DNA of 24,111 nt from UM-FILTER-42-9 sp038063775 (GCA_038063775.1 JBBTUK010000017.1:1-24111), one strand, 5' to 3'; shown: positions 7,202 to 14,513, counted from the stretch's first letter. Notes: generated from the sequence alone by a model not told the origin. Program-made: numbers and translations.

Positions 7202-8794
7202 ATGCATGATTTTAATTTAAAAGTGGTAAAGGTACTCATGTTAGTGACCGTTTTCTCGGTTGTTTTGAGTATGATCGGAGGCATCTCTTTGCTGAAAGAC
7301 AATTATTATTGGAAAGCGCGGTATTTTACTCTGCAGTGGGATTATCTGAAAACGAAGATAGAATTTGTTGAATATAACTCGGGCGGGCTGGTCAATTGGC
7401 TTGCCAACCGGAAGAGCCAAAGCGTTTTTGCCACAACTACTCCGGAAAAAACAAAATCCGTGCCAGTTTTGCTTTATCACGGGATAATAGACGCTCCGGA
7501 TTGGCAAAGCGACGGAGTAAACATATCGCTCTCTGATTTTAAGGCGCAGATGTTCGCGCTCAAGAAAGAAGGTTATCAAGCGATTACCCTTGCGCAATTT
7601 TTGGGATTTATGCAGGAGGATAAAGATCTGCCGGAAAAATCCATCCTGATTACTTTTGATGATGCCCGCAAGGACAGCTATTATATGGCGGATCCGATTT
7701 TGCGGGCGCTGAATTTCAAAGCAGTGATGTTTGTGATTACCGGCCGGTCAATCGGGGAGGACAGCAAAAAAAGCGTGTTTCACTTGTCAGAAGATGAACT
7801 CAAAAAGATGATAGAAAGCGGACGTTGGGAAGTTGGTTCGCACACACAAAACGGACATGGCCTGGAAAAAATTGACGCCGCTGGCGCAACGGGTCACTTT
7901 TTGAGCGATAAAATCTGGAATGATTCCTTGGGACGCATGGAAACTAATGAAGAATATGATCAGCGGATCAGCCGAGATTTAGCTGGATCGAAAAGAGACT
8001 TGGAAAGAACTCTGGGTGTTTCGGTGCTGGGCTTTGCATATCCCTTCGGAGATTACGGGAATAACACACAAAATTTTTCGGAATCTAAAAACATTCTGGC
8101 GGGAAAAGTGAACGCTCTTTTTCCGCTGGCCTTTAGGCAAACCGGAGAAAGTGAATTTCCCGGGAACTATCCGGGCAAAGACTTCAGACTGGTGAAGCGC
8201 ATCAATGTCAGCTCGAGTATGACGAAAGGCCAACTTCTTTTTCTGATAAACGGCGATCATGAAAAAACGCTTCCCTATGAAGATGCCTTTGCCACGAATC
8301 AAGGCTGGCTGACGGGGTGGGGAAGCTCCGAACTCCAAAACGGTCTTCTGCTCACCCGAGCTTCCGCTTCCGAAGACAGCAGTTTAACTTTTCTCAACGG
8401 CACCTATACTTGGACGGATTACAAAATTAGTGCCACGGCCAAACTCATCCAAGGCAATGCTTTTGCCGCGGTGGTCAGATACGTCAATGGCAACAATTAC
8501 GCGTCCTGCGATTTTTCAACCGGGGGCGTGTCTCTTTCCCAGAGAGTCGGCAGACAAGAAAATATTTTGGCTAAATCGGATGAAAACTTGCAAATCATTC
8601 CGAACAAGGATATCTCCGTGGGGATAAGTGTCGCCGGAAACAAAGCCACATGTTATATTGAAGACAGAGAGACCGTTTCCGGATTTCTTTCGCCGAATCT
8701 GAATCACGGTGGAATCGGTTTCAAGACCTGGGACAACACGGTGAACAACAGCAGTTTGTTAATATCAAATCTCAAGGTTAATTCCTTGCCATAA
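7202..8794 (+). CDS. Membrane-anchored polysaccharide deacetylase (NodB/CE4, PgaB-like) with C-terminal beta-sandwich (530 aa)
   Basis: The enzyme should remove acetyl groups from an extracellular N-acetylated polymer. A transmembrane anchor spans residues 9-30. The NodB domain covers about 87-350: VLLYHGI (89-95), LITFDDA with D153/D154, GSHTQNGH with metal ligands H214 and H219, and AYPFG at 279-283. The HTxxxH spacing is that of PgaB/IcaB poly-N-acetylglucosamine deacetylases rather than the HSxxH of classical CE4 enzymes. Residues about 360-530 form a concanavalin/LamG-like beta-sandwich (VRYVNGNNYASCDF, GGIGFKTWDN) likely to bind sugar. It lies six bases after the synthase stop and two bases before the next gene, implying coupled translation. 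No Shine-Dalgarno sequence. The extra domain differs from PgaB, whose C-terminal domain is a TIM-barrel hydrolase. Confidence 0.9.
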   Translation: MHDFNLKVVKVLMLVTVFSVVLSMIGGISLLKDNYYWKARYFTLQWDYLKTKIEFVEYNSGGLVNWLANRKSQSVFATTTPEKTKSVPVLLYHGIIDAPDWQSDGVNISLSDFKAQMFALKKEGYQAITLAQFLGFMQEDKDLPEKSILITFDDARKDSYYMADPILRALNFKAVMFVITGRSIGEDSKKSVFHLSEDELKKMIESGRWEVGSHTQNGHGLEKIDAAGATGHFLSDKIWNDSLGRMETNEEYDQRISRDLAGSKRDLERTLGVSVLGFAYPFGDYGNNTQNFSESKNILAGKVNALFPLAFRQTGESEFPGNYPGKDFRLVKRINVSSSMTKGQLLFLINGDHEKTLPYEDAFATNQGWLTGWGSSELQNGLLLTRASASEDSSLTFLNGTYTWTDYKISATAKLIQGNAFAAVVRYVNGNNYASCDFSTGGVSLSQRVGRQENILAKSDENLQIIPNKDISVGISVAGNKATCYIEDRETVSGFLSPNLNHGGIGFKTWDNTVNNSSLLISNLKVNSLP

Positions 8795-8796
8795 AA

Positions 8797-9798
8797 ATGT
8801 TTAGCTATACCAACAAAAAAATCGGCATGAAAATATCAAAGGAAAATGTTCCCAACAAAAAGCGGCGTTTCTGGATGTTATTTTTTTCGCTGACGATTAT
8901 TTTTGTTTTCGCCGGAATACTGATAAGCGCATACAAAAACAGAAACCATCCTTCGCCTTTCGAAAAACGCGTCATTCAATCGCTGTCTTTCGCAAACTTT
9001 CCCTTTATGGAAAGGCAGTCTTTTTTCTTTCCGGAAAGTATTGATCCGGAGAAAAAAAACCGGACCGGAGAAACTGAAGCGGAAGTGATATTGGAGGAAG
9101 CTAGCTCTATGGGAAAGAGCAAGAGCGGTGATTGGTGGTTGAACTCCGGCGGGGTGATGCTTTCTGATGGGGAAGAATTTAGCACCAACATGGGGGCTCT
9201 CGGCGAAAATTCTTCCTGGCGGAAGCTCTACGCAAAAAATAACTCGCGCGACACGAACGGAGGACACTTTCCTCAAAACATTTTTCGGCTGGTAACCCGG
9301 AACAAATGGAAAAATTTCTCCCAGTCGGTTTATTTCAATATTGATAAAATAAATATGAGCGAAAGCAAAAACCGCAACGAATCCAACGGCGTTCTGCTTT
9401 TTAATCGCTACCAGGATGGCGACAATCTTTACTATATCGGACTTCGGGTAGACGGGGACGCGGTGATCAAAAAGAAAATCGCCGATAAATATTCTACTTT
9501 GGCTGAAAAGGAGATTTTCTCAGCCGGCTCAGTTTATGATAAAGATAACAGCCCTAACCTTATCCCGGAAAACACTTGGATCGGAATCAAGAGCGAAGTA
9601 AAAAATGCGGATAATGATTCAGTAAGCCTCAAGCTTTATGTTGACAAAGAACTAACTGGCGACTGGCAGCTTGTGTTGGAAACAAAAGACAAGGGCGATA
9701 AGCACGGTTCGGCGCCTTTTTTTAACAAAGGCTATGCCGGGATCCGGACGGATTTTATGGATGTGAAATTTGAAAATTACAGCATTCAAAGATTGTAA
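8797..9798 (+). CDS. Membrane-anchored beta-sandwich (LamG/DUF1080-like) protein of the polysaccharide operon (333 aa)
   Basis: A single transmembrane helix (about residues 26-45, FWMLFFSLTIIFVFAGILIS) is followed by a linker and an extracytoplasmic domain. Residues about 120-333 read as a concanavalin-like beta-sandwich: FSQSVYFNI, GVLLFNRYQDGDNLYYIGLRV, WIGIKSEV, SLKLYVDKEL and a closing GYAGIRTDFMDVKFENYSI. These match in order the strands at the end of the preceding deacetylase, so the two are probably paralogous modules. A role in binding, retaining or exporting the polymer is inferred; a lyase or hydrolase cannot be excluded, though I see no catalytic signature. The start is two bases after the previous stop; ATG 8827 (MKISKEN) is an alternative start closer to the helix. 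Confidence 0.82.
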   Translation: MFSYTNKKIGMKISKENVPNKKRRFWMLFFSLTIIFVFAGILISAYKNRNHPSPFEKRVIQSLSFANFPFMERQSFFFPESIDPEKKNRTGETEAEVILEEASSMGKSKSGDWWLNSGGVMLSDGEEFSTNMGALGENSSWRKLYAKNNSRDTNGGHFPQNIFRLVTRNKWKNFSQSVYFNIDKINMSESKNRNESNGVLLFNRYQDGDNLYYIGLRVDGDAVIKKKIADKYSTLAEKEIFSAGSVYDKDNSPNLIPENTWIGIKSEVKNADNDSVSLKLYVDKELTGDWQLVLETKDKGDKHGSAPFFNKGYAGIRTDFMDVKFENYSIQRL

Positions 9799-9919
9799 TA
9801 GGTTATATTAAGGAGGGCGTTCCTTGAAATTTGTCTTGCCGTAAGTTGCAGCAAGGCATTCATATAAGGAGATACTACACGCGGGAGCTGTCCAATTCAG
9901 TATCAAAAAGGAGGACGCG
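9799..9919 (+). promoter_or_regulatory. Leader region before the second deacetylase, with hairpins and repeated ribosome-site motifs
   Basis: The 121 bases hold three Shine-Dalgarno-like motifs: AAGGAGG (9810-9816), TAAGGAG (9865-9871) and AAGGAGG (9908-9914), the last being the real site for ATG 9920. AAGGA (9810-9814) can pair with TCCTT (9821-9825), hiding the first site. A seven-codon frame TTG 9824 to TAA 9844 follows that site. CTTGC (9835-9839) can pair with GCAAG (9851-9855). I see no good promoter and no terminator with a T run, so this may be a processing or attenuating spacer within the operon. Confidence 0.35.
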
Positions 9920-10690
9920 ATGAAAAAGTTTCTAGTTCTGCTGGTTGCAGCCTTTTTCACATTTTTGGGAGGGAAAGCCGAAGCGAAAAGCCTGGATCGG
10001 GCCATGATCAGTTTTACTTTTGACGATGGTCCGAACTCGCTTCTTCTGGCCGTGCCGATCCTTTCCAAATATAAGATTCAGGGGACGGCTTATATCGTTC
10101 CCGACTGGGTCGGCGACGGAGAGCATCTGACCTGGGCCCAACTCTGGTCTCTTTTCTGGAAAGACGGCTGGGAAATTGGAAACCACTCTTTTTCCCACCA
10201 GCATCTCACAACTTTGAGCGATGCCCAGATCAAGGCGGAAATCGAATCAGCGCAAACGGTTTTTTTACAGCATGGTCTCCTGGGACAGGGAGCTTTCGCT
10301 TCTCCTTATGGAGAGTTTGACGATCGCCTGCTAGGGATTTTGCGGGGAGTCGGCTTTATAACTTCTTCCCGGCAAGCCTGGACCGAAGACAGTGCGTTCA
10401 ACGATCCACTTACCTTCAATGAGTGGGCGATCAACGTGGTGAGCATCCGGAGGACTACCACGTATGCAAAGATCAAGAGCCTGATCGATCAAGCGGTGGC
10501 TGGGGAAAAGTGGCTGGTCTTAGTCATTCATGACATGGCGCAATATCCCATGGACGACTACGAGATGAGCACGAGCGTGCTCAGTCAAACTGCCAGCTAT
10601 GTAAGCACTCTCCGGACATATGGCAAGATCGATGGGGTTCCGCTCAGCAAAGCGGTCGGAAAAATGCTTTATTATCAGGGCTTGCCATAA
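9920..10690 (+). CDS. Secreted polysaccharide deacetylase, classical NodB/CE4 type (256 aa)
   Basis: The product is a likely exported zinc-dependent deacetylase. Residues 1-22 form a signal peptide (MKKF, hydrophobic core, cleavage near AEA). The NodB core shows SFTFDDGP with D35/D36, GNHSFSH with metal ligands H89 and H93 (classical HSxxH), ASPYG at 127-131, and LVIHDM with H204, the usual last catalytic histidine. Length fits a single-domain CE4 enzyme with nothing appended. Substrate could be the polymer of the upstream synthase, chitin-type oligomers or peptidoglycan; context favours the first. AAGGAGG at 9908-9914, five bases before the ATG, is an ideal ribosome site, unlike the three SD-less genes before it. 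A terminator follows at 10726. Confidence 0.92.
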   Translation: MKKFLVLLVAAFFTFLGGKAEAKSLDRAMISFTFDDGPNSLLLAVPILSKYKIQGTAYIVPDWVGDGEHLTWAQLWSLFWKDGWEIGNHSFSHQHLTTLSDAQIKAEIESAQTVFLQHGLLGQGAFASPYGEFDDRLLGILRGVGFITSSRQAWTEDSAFNDPLTFNEWAINVVSIRRTTTYAKIKSLIDQAVAGEKWLVLVIHDMAQYPMDDYEMSTSVLSQTASYVSTLRTYGKIDGVPLSKAVGKMLYYQGLP

Positions 10691-10725
10691 TAAAGGGCAA
10701 TTTCCGCAAGTAACCCGCAATAGAG

Positions 10726-10761
10726 GGGTAGCCAAGAAATTCTTGACTACCCTGTTTTTTT
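10726..10761 (+). terminator. Intrinsic terminator ending the polysaccharide locus
   Basis: GGGTAG (10726-10731) pairs with CTACCC (10747-10752), and after one mismatch CAAG pairs with CTTG around AAATT. A TG then a run of seven T follows (10755-10761). Confidence 0.85.
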
Positions 10762-10772
10762 GGCTTGATTTA

Positions 10773-10783
10773 TGGTATATAAT
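10773..10783 (+). promoter_or_regulatory. Probable -10 region for the pseudouridine synthase gene
   Basis: TGG-TATATA (10773-10781) overlaps TATAAT (10778-10783), an extended -10. No good -35 box is found at 16-18 bases upstream, where the terminator T run lies. Transcription would start near 10790, about 30 bases before ATG 10821. Confidence 0.5.
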
Positions 10784-10820
10784 GAGTTATACTGGCGAAT
10801 AAATTTTTTTTGTTCAAATT

Positions 10821-11534
10821 ATGCCAAATGAAATAAAATACCCGATTCGGATAAACCGCTATCTGGCACTCAAAAATATCTGCAGCCGGCGGGAAGCCGA
10901 CCAATTCATAGCACAAGGAAAAATTGCGATCAATGGGCACCAGGCGGTTCTGGGCGAGAAAGTCGGAGAAAAAGATCTGGTCAAAGTGGTAAAAAGCCTG
11001 AATAAGGAATATATTTATCTGGCTTTCAACAAGCCTAAGCGCATCATCACGCATAGCCCGCAGGGCGAAGAGACCAGCATTGAGGAATTCATTAATTATC
11101 CCAAAAAAGTTTTTCCCATCGGAAGACTGGACAAGGATTCGCGTGGGCTGATAATATTGACCAATGATGGGCGTATTACGGACAAATTGCTGAATCCAGA
11201 ATACAACCACGAAAAAGAATACATAGTCAAAGTCCATAAACCGATAACCGAAACATTTGTCAGGAAAATGGGTGCCGGAGTAGTTTTGGACGACGGATAT
11301 AAAACCAAGTCCTGCATGGTCAAAAAGGCAGGGGATTATTTATTCTCGATTATTTTAACTGAAGGAAAAAAGAGGCAAGTCCGGCGTATGTGCCAGGTTT
11401 TGGGGTATGAAGCCGTTGATCTGAAAAGAGTTAGAATCTTGAATATTCAGCTTGGTGATCTGCATTCCGGACAACTTAGAAAAATTGTCGGAAGAGAGCT
11501 GAGGCAATTTATGTCCGGGCTCGGGCTTGAGTAG
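10821..11534 (+). CDS. rluF: 23S rRNA pseudouridine synthase, RluF/RsuA family (237 aa)
   Basis: This enzyme isomerises a uridine in rRNA to pseudouridine. An S4 RNA-binding domain at about residues 8-56 (RINRYLALKNICSRREAD) is followed by the catalytic domain, with the family motif GRLDKDSRGL (101-110) carrying catalytic D104. Later motifs NHEKEYIVKV, MGAGVVLDDGYKTKSC and GKKRQVRRMCQVLGYE closely follow E. coli RluF, which modifies 23S U2604, so RluF is preferred over RluB or RsuA; the exact target is inferred. Length is a little under E. coli RluF. ATG 10821 has no Shine-Dalgarno sequence. It stands alone between a terminator and a new promoter. Confidence 0.9.
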   Translation: MPNEIKYPIRINRYLALKNICSRREADQFIAQGKIAINGHQAVLGEKVGEKDLVKVVKSLNKEYIYLAFNKPKRIITHSPQGEETSIEEFINYPKKVFPIGRLDKDSRGLIILTNDGRITDKLLNPEYNHEKEYIVKVHKPITETFVRKMGAGVVLDDGYKTKSCMVKKAGDYLFSIILTEGKKRQVRRMCQVLGYEAVDLKRVRILNIQLGDLHSGQLRKIVGRELRQFMSGLGLE

Positions 11535-11538
11535 TCGT

Positions 11539-11566
11539 TTGCGATAATCAAAAAAAGGGTTACACT
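11539..11566 (+). promoter_or_regulatory. Candidate promoter for the 93-residue orphan gene
   Basis: TTGCGA (11539-11544), a 16-base spacer and TACACT (11561-11566). It lies directly after the pseudouridine synthase stop. No terminator is seen before it, so read-through is possible. Confidence 0.45.
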
Positions 11567-11620
11567 GAAATAAGGAGAAACAGCAGTCTGCCTCCAAAAT
11601 TACAATCAGGGGGGTGGGAA

Positions 11621-11902
11621 ATGAAGACGCGTATTCGTAAAGTTCTTGTAAGAATTGGTATGGCAGAGCCGCCGCCTTACGGTTGCCGGGAAGTGATGAA
11701 GGACGTCAATCTTTATTTCAAGCTTTCCGCTTTCAATCCACCGGAAGATCGCGATGTGCGGGAAGTCAAGGAAAGATTCAGCGCGCACTTGCCGGGAATA
11801 GGATCGGGCGATGGCGACGATGATTGCTCGATTTGCTCACCGTTTTATCGCCATGTACAGCGGAAAATGGCAGGAGAGACAACCCAGCAGTTGGGAAACT
11901 AA
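11621..11902 (+). CDS. Small protein of unknown function with a CxxC motif (93 aa)
   Basis: I do not recognise a family. The N-terminus is basic (MKTRIRKVLVRIG). The middle contains GCREVMKDVNLYFKLSAFNPPEDRDVREVKERF. An acidic stretch, SGDGDDDCSICSPFYRH, carries a CSIC (CxxC) pair with a nearby histidine that could bind metal. There is no signal peptide or membrane helix. The G-rich sequence AGGGGGGTGGG at about 11608-11618, ending two to three bases before the ATG, resembles AGGAGGTG and probably acts as the ribosome site. It has its own promoter candidate and a 12-base-pair terminator, like the 87-residue orphan at 4669, and shares that gene's GC-rich, SD-led style. Confidence 0.65.
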   Translation: MKTRIRKVLVRIGMAEPPPYGCREVMKDVNLYFKLSAFNPPEDRDVREVKERFSAHLPGIGSGDGDDDCSICSPFYRHVQRKMAGETTQQLGN

Positions 11903-11921
11903 CCGATGGCGTTGCCACCGA

Positions 11922-11961
11922 GGCTCCGAGCGACCTTGATCGTTCGGAGCCACTTCATTTT
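11922..11961 (+). terminator. Long hairpin terminator
   Basis: Twelve bases (11922-11933, GGCTCCGAGCGA) pair with 11940-11951 (TCGTTCGGAGCC) with a single G-U pair, around a six-base loop. The T tract is weak (ACTTCATTTT), so termination may be partial. It ends the 93-residue orphan transcript. Confidence 0.75.
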
Positions 11962-11986
11962 ACAGAAAACCTAAGAGGTGTATAAT
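11958..11986 (+). promoter_or_regulatory. Promoter for the HU gene
   Basis: TTTTAC (11958-11963), a 17-base spacer and a perfect TATAAT (11981-11986). The leader is about 38 bases of A/T-rich sequence without a Shine-Dalgarno motif. Confidence 0.6.
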
Positions 11987-12030
11987 AAGGGTAACGATTA
12001 TAGGGGTAATTAATAATTAAGTTTTAACCA

Positions 12031-12312
12031 ATGGCAAAGATGACCAAGTCACAATTGCTAGCTGTCTTGGCTGAAAAGTCAGGCATGGCGAAGAAAGACG
12101 TCGCGAGCTTTCTTGAAACGCTGGCGAACACCGCTTACGCGGAAGTCAAAACAGGCGGGGAGTTCGTATTGCCTGGATTCGGCAAGATGGTAAAGGCGAA
12201 AAGAAAAGCCAGAGTCGGACGCAATCCAGCCACCGGGGCGGAAATCCAAATTCCGGCGAAAACAGTCGTGAAGTTTCGTTTGGCTAAGGCCGCGAAAGAA
12301 GCCGTTCTTTAG
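12031..12312 (+). CDS. hup: HU-family DNA-binding protein (93 aa)
   Basis: The product is a nucleoid-associated protein that binds and bends DNA as a dimer. The helical N-terminal half (MTKSQLLAVLAEKSGMAKKDVASFLETL) is the dimerisation region. GGEFVLPGFGKMVKAKRKARVGRNPATGAEIQIPAKTVVKF is the canonical HU/IHF beta arm, including the conserved GRNPATG tip with the DNA-intercalating proline. Length is normal for HU (about 90). The IHF subunits are less likely for a lone gene in such a genome. No Shine-Dalgarno sequence precedes ATG 12031, though HU is usually highly expressed. The bidirectional terminator at 12331 follows immediately and is shared with the converging PBP gene. Confidence 0.95.
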   Translation: MAKMTKSQLLAVLAEKSGMAKKDVASFLETLANTAYAEVKTGGEFVLPGFGKMVKAKRKARVGRNPATGAEIQIPAKTVVKFRLAKAAKEAVL

Positions 12313-12330
12313 GATTTATCGCAGCTTATT

Positions 12331-12357
12331 AAAAAGAGCCCTAATGGGCTCTTTTTT
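12331..12357. terminator. Bidirectional intrinsic terminator between hup and the PBP gene
   Basis: AAAAAGAGCCC (12331-12341) pairs with GGGCTCTTTTT around TAAT. The A run before and the T run after the stem let it terminate on both strands. The reverse-strand PBP stop lies at 12360-12362, right beside it. Confidence 0.92.
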
Positions 12358-12359
12358 GT

Positions 12360-14477
12360 TTACTTTACAAATTCTTGCCAGTTTGGAATCACTATTTCTC
12401 CTGGGCTTCCGGTCGTATCGGCGAGCAAAAATTTATTATCAGAAGAATCAGTTGAATTGGTTTCAATTCGAGTTTCGACTTTCTCCGGATCCATTTTACT
12501 GGCTTTCTCCTCAGAAATCTTCTTGTTGTTTTTCTTTTTGTAATAAGTTATGCGAATGCTGTCGCCGGGATTCATAATTTTCTTTTCATAAGCGACGAAT
12601 TTTTCATCCGGAAGACCCTTGAGCGCCTGAGACATAAAATTGTTCCAGATGGGGGCAGCGACATAGGAACCGTCTGCGCCCGGCCGCATCGGATGATTAT
12701 CGTTATTTCCCGCCCAAACGCCGGCCGCTAAAAGCGGCGTATAGCCGATTGTCCAGGCGTCCCGATATTCTTGAGTGGTTCCGGTCTTGGCGGCAACTAT
12801 TTTTCCAGGGATGAAAAGCTTGTTGCTGGGTCCGAAAATGGGTATCCGGGAAGAATTATCGGAAAGAATAGAATTAATTTTACGGGCTACTTGCGGATCC
12901 AAGACAGGATTGTTTTCCGGTGTGTGGCTTTCATAAATTTTTCCGTTAGAATCAACTATTTTTAAAATTGGCTGGGGAGCATTCCTTTTTCCGTCATTGG
13001 CAAAAACCGAAAAACCAGAAGCCATGTCCAGAAGCTTTACCTCGCCTCCGCCCAAAACCAAAGACAATCCATAGCGTTTACGGTCGTTGAGGGTGGTTAT
13101 TCCCAATCGGTGGGCGAGCTCGATTGTGTCATCCAATCCGACAGCCGCCAGCGTTTTAACCGCGGGAATATTCAAGGACATGGCTAAAGCCTGTCTCATT
13201 GTTAAAAGACCATGGAATTTTCCGTCATAATTTCTGGGTATATACGGTCGTCCGGAACCATCGGGCCCAAAATTAGTTTGGGCGTCGATTACGAGAGTTT
13301 CCGGCTGGTAACCCTTCTCAAACGCTTTGGCGTAAGCAAAAGGCTTGAAAGATGAGCCCGGCTGGCGCGGACGTAGCGCAACATTGACCTGTCCGTCAAT
13401 GTTGTCGTTGAAATAATTCAAGCTACCCACCATGGCCAAAATCTCACCGCTTCGGGGGTCAAGAGCTACCAGAGCGGCATTAGATGCTCCATAAGCCTTT
13501 AAATTACTGACCGACTCCTTCTGAACCACGTTTTCGGCCAATTTTTGCATATTATAATCAAGCGTCGTATAAACTTTCAATCCGCCTTCTTCAACTTTCT
13601 GTTTTCCGTATTTTCTTTCCAGTTCTTCTTTCACAAAAATCACGAAATGGGGAGCATCAATTTTTTCCTGTGGAGTAATTATTTTAGCGAAGGTATCAAT
13701 TTTTTTTGCGTCATTCACGGCTCGGTAATCAGCCAAACTAAGATCGGCGATGCGGATGAGTATTCTCTTCTGCCGGGCGGCCAGATAATCCTTGTTAACA
13801 CCATAAGGCGAGTAGTAGGTGGTAGCTTTGGGAAGCGCTGCCAGTAGGGCGGCTTCGTCCAAAGCCAAATCCTCTGCGTTCTTTCCAAAAAATTTTTCCG
13901 AGGCCGCGCCAATGCCATAAGTATTGGAGCCATAGGGAATCTGGTTAAGATACATGTCCAGGATCTGGTCCTTGGAATATTTTCGTTCGATTTTTATGGC
14001 CAAAATCGCTTCCAAAAATTTCCGGCGGAAAGTTTTCTCGCGCGTTAGAAAAGCGTTGCGGGCCAACTGTTGAGTTATCGTCGAGCCGCCCTGGCTGAGA
14101 TCCCGATTTTTTAAATTATTCAGCATAGCTCTTACGACTGAGGCGGGATCAATCCCAAGATGTTTATAAAAAGAATCATCCTCCGCGGCTATGGTGGCTA
14201 TTTTCATCGTATCGGGTATCTGTTCATGAGGGATTATTTTTCGGTTTTCTTCTCCGTAAATCTCATAAAGCACATGTTCTCCCGACCGGTCATAAATAAC
14301 AGTGGTCAGAGGAATATTTCTTTTTAGAAGAGTGGCGGCAATTGGCGCTTCAAAGTATGAGCGGACGAAATAAATAAAGCCAATTACTAATAGGATAAAA
14401 AATACATCCAAAAAGCCCATCACGATTCGTCGGATGATGTGCCGGCTTTTTGGCTTGATTTTTCTTTGAGGCTTCAT
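12360..14477 (-). CDS. mrcA: Class A penicillin-binding protein 1A (transglycosylase/transpeptidase, 705 aa)
   Basis: This bifunctional enzyme polymerises lipid II into glycan strands and cross-links their peptides outside the cytoplasmic membrane. One anchor helix lies at about residues 18-39. The GT51 domain shows AAEDDSFYKH (catalytic E99), GGSTITQQLARN (130-141) and the conserved KIERKYSKDQILDMYLNQIPYG region. The transpeptidase domain carries PGSSFKPF with active Ser375 and Lys378, SLN at 434-436 and KTGTTQEYRDAW (564-575). The last 70 residues are charged and probably disordered. Length fits PBP1a. It is the only reverse-strand gene here; its promoter at 14514-14542 faces that of khpA. 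No Shine-Dalgarno sequence is seen. It works on the product of the mur genes at 17008-23319. Confidence 0.97.
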   Translation of the reverse strand: MKPQRKIKPKSRHIIRRIVMGFLDVFFILLVIGFIYFVRSYFEAPIAATLLKRNIPLTTVIYDRSGEHVLYEIYGEENRKIIPHEQIPDTMKIATIAAEDDSFYKHLGIDPASVVRAMLNNLKNRDLSQGGSTITQQLARNAFLTREKTFRRKFLEAILAIKIERKYSKDQILDMYLNQIPYGSNTYGIGAASEKFFGKNAEDLALDEAALLAALPKATTYYSPYGVNKDYLAARQKRILIRIADLSLADYRAVNDAKKIDTFAKIITPQEKIDAPHFVIFVKEELERKYGKQKVEEGGLKVYTTLDYNMQKLAENVVQKESVSNLKAYGASNAALVALDPRSGEILAMVGSLNYFNDNIDGQVNVALRPRQPGSSFKPFAYAKAFEKGYQPETLVIDAQTNFGPDGSGRPYIPRNYDGKFHGLLTMRQALAMSLNIPAVKTLAAVGLDDTIELAHRLGITTLNDRKRYGLSLVLGGGEVKLLDMASGFSVFANDGKRNAPQPILKIVDSNGKIYESHTPENNPVLDPQVARKINSILSDNSSRIPIFGPSNKLFIPGKIVAAKTGTTQEYRDAWTIGYTPLLAAGVWAGNNDNHPMRPGADGSYVAAPIWNNFMSQALKGLPDEKFVAYEKKIMNPGDSIRITYYKKKNNKKISEEKASKMDPEKVETRIETNSTDSSDNKFLLADTTGSPGEIVIPNWQEFVK

Positions 14478-14494
14478 TTTTTTTATTGATTGGA

Positions 14495-14505
14495 ATGCGT
14501 CGCAT
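14495..14505. repeat. Perfect short palindrome in the PBP leader
   Basis: ATGCG-T-CGCAT is a perfect 5-base inverted repeat with a one-base centre. It lies at the predicted start of PBP transcription (about 14507 on the minus strand), where a repressor operator could sit. It is short, so chance is possible. Confidence 0.35.
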
Positions 14506-14513
14506 GATTTATT

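Noticed and set aside
12331..12357. hup terminator hairpin as a third palindromic element
   Set aside because: It is a simple stem-loop with A and T flanks between converging genes, fully explained as a bidirectional terminator.
12360..14477. Plus-strand open frames opposite the PBP gene, for example 13545-13847
   Set aside because: They are antisense shadows of a gene with complete GT51 and transpeptidase motifs and have no family features of their own.
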